Position numbers and translations under genes: made by a program. From Clostridia bacterium (GTDB lineage Bacteria > Bacillota > Clostridia > Oscillospirales > Acutalibacteraceae), in contig JAKSQO010000016.1 of NCBI GenBank assembly GCA_024404095.1, positions 1 through 52,971 on the forward strand: a stretch of 52,971 nt of DNA, read 5' to 3'. Of the stretch, positions 52,570 through 52,971 are shown in pieces (positions within the stretch are counted from its first letter, which is position 1; each line of letters starts with the position of its first letter). The notes under the pieces were generated by a model, which saw nothing but the letters and a program-made list of their open reading frames with translations, was not told where the DNA came from and ran no database searches.

Positions 52570-52600
52570 AAAAATAAGGACGGTAAAAAACCGTCCTCTT
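52570..52600 (-). terminator. terminator downstream of the tRNA-Thr 3' fragment
   Basis: Stem AGGACGGT/ACCGTCCT with an A/T loop. On the minus strand it is followed by TATTTTTTTGC. It is the normal place for the terminator of the original tRNA gene. Confidence 0.8.
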
Positions 52601-52646
52601 TGGAGCTGGTAATCGGACTCGAACCGATGACCTGCGCATTACGAAT
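52601..52646 (-). other. 3' half of tRNA-Thr(CGU): probable att site of an integrated element
   Basis: Reading the minus strand gives the anticodon loop TTCGTAA (anticodon CGT), the 3' anticodon stem TGCGC, AGGTC, a perfect T-arm (ATCGG-TTCGAGT-CCGAT), a 3' acceptor strand TACCAGC and TCCA. The sequence stops matching a tRNA just 5' of the anticodon loop: the 5' anticodon stem, D-arm and 5' acceptor strand are absent. It is therefore not a functional tRNA. A 3'-half duplication of this kind is the usual footprint of a tyrosine-recombinase element integrated in a tRNA gene. Confidence 0.8.
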
Positions 52647-52742
52647 AGTCTTTTATATGTTTCAGAACTGTTCATAATATGCAAAAAACGTAGTAATATC
52701 AAGGCTTTTACGCTTTTGTTAATTTCACAAGAATCTATTTTT

Positions 52743-52804
52743 GGACATTATTTTTCATAACTTTTCATATCAATAATGTCCAAATAATGACCAAAATAAT
52801 GTCC
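52743..52804 (+). repeat. iterated AATAATGTCC repeats beside the att site
   Basis: Three direct copies, AATAATGTCC (52772-52781), AATAATGACC (52783-52792) and AATAATGTCC (52795-52804), and one inverted copy GGACATTATT (52743-52752). The first direct copy and the inverted one form a longer inverted repeat with 13-nt arms (TTTGGACATTATT). They lie on the element side of the tRNA fragment, where integrase arm-type sites are expected. The rest of 52650-52971 shows no convincing gene. Confidence 0.7.
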
Positions 52805-52971
52805 TGAAAAGTATCAAAAAACAAATGAAAAAGTATAGCAGATAGGACTCCGATTTATTAAAAGGTATCTGTTCAAATGTATTAATAACCCCAAAGGTAT
52901 CCCAGCTCACTCATATTTCGTAACCCCAAAATAATCCCTCGTAAGACAAGATTAAACCCGGCAGCGACTAA

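Noticed and set aside
52601..52646. Functional tRNA-Thr gene
   Set aside because: Only the anticodon loop and 3' half are present; the D-arm, 5' anticodon stem and 5' acceptor strand are missing.
52882..52971. 30-codon open frame running in from the right edge on the minus strand, ending MSELGYLWGY
   Set aside because: Too short to call; it could be the end of an element gene that starts beyond the window, but there is no supporting motif.
1..52971. CRISPR arrays, rRNA genes, insertion sequences, cohesin genes
   Set aside because: I looked on both strands and saw no regularly spaced direct repeats of CRISPR type, no transposase-like product, no rRNA-like stretch and no cohesin-like domain.

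Overview
The window reads as chromosomal DNA of a spore-forming, strictly anaerobic, polysaccharide-degrading Clostridia member, most likely a gut Oscillospiraceae/Ruminococcaceae-type bacterium. The support is an alpha/beta-type small acid-soluble spore protein, a T-box leader on ileS, an anaerobic (radical SAM) sulfatase-maturating enzyme, rubrerythrin, dockerin-type repeats, many glycoside hydrolases, AT-rich intergenic DNA and TTGACA/17/TATAAT-type promoters. The taxonomic placement is inference, not a database result.

Layout. 1-1017: 3' part of a LamG-dockerin surface protein with no proper start. 1075-5643 (minus): a secreted SGNH hydrolase, then the operon MFS transporter > membrane-anchored GDPD > membrane-anchored metallophosphoesterase. 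5774-9966 (plus): a 36-codon ORF, the Ile T-box leader with ileS, and a hypoxanthine-DNA-glycosylase-family protein. 9995-18213 (minus): ABC exporter, BNR/sialidase-like plus GH42-like pair, membrane-anchored dockerin/CBM2-like protein with a secreted alpha/beta hydrolase, and a DUF554 protein. 18358-22756 (plus): GH36 alpha-galactosidase followed by aroB, a fused aroE-aroK and aroQ. 22794-24905 (minus): rsmE with an rsmF-like gene. 25090-30971: secreted DUF4474-like protein, SSS symporter with a double palindromic operator, SASP, MATE and Fe-S aldo/keto reductase. 31004-35641 (minus): GPH transporter plus an alpha/alpha-toroid enzyme, and an NSS symporter. 35895-37649: GH35 beta-galactosidase.

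37692-41886 (minus) is the most unusual block. It holds a free-standing adenylating enzyme, a free-standing condensation-type acyltransferase, a free acyl carrier protein and a beta-lactamase-fold serine hydrolase behind one good promoter, next to an MFS exporter. I read it as a minimal discrete-domain NRPS-like acyl-transfer pathway of unknown product.

43387-49766 carries a chagasin-like protease inhibitor, a secreted protein of unknown function, rubrerythrin, an arylsulfatase fused to a membrane domain with its own maturase, and a secreted metallophosphoesterase. 50012-52440 (minus) is a tight four-gene membrane/surface operon that includes a 47-residue one-helix protein. At 52601-52646 lies the 3' half of a tRNA-Thr(CGU) gene without its 5' half, followed by iterated AATAATGTCC repeats. 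This looks like the chromosomal junction of an integrated element that extends beyond the right end.

Most transcription units have a near-consensus sigma-A promoter with a 17-bp spacer and a strong intrinsic terminator; both are listed where they define an operon or decide a start. Positions and translations were read by eye. Family calls rest on motifs and remembered family features, not on searches.
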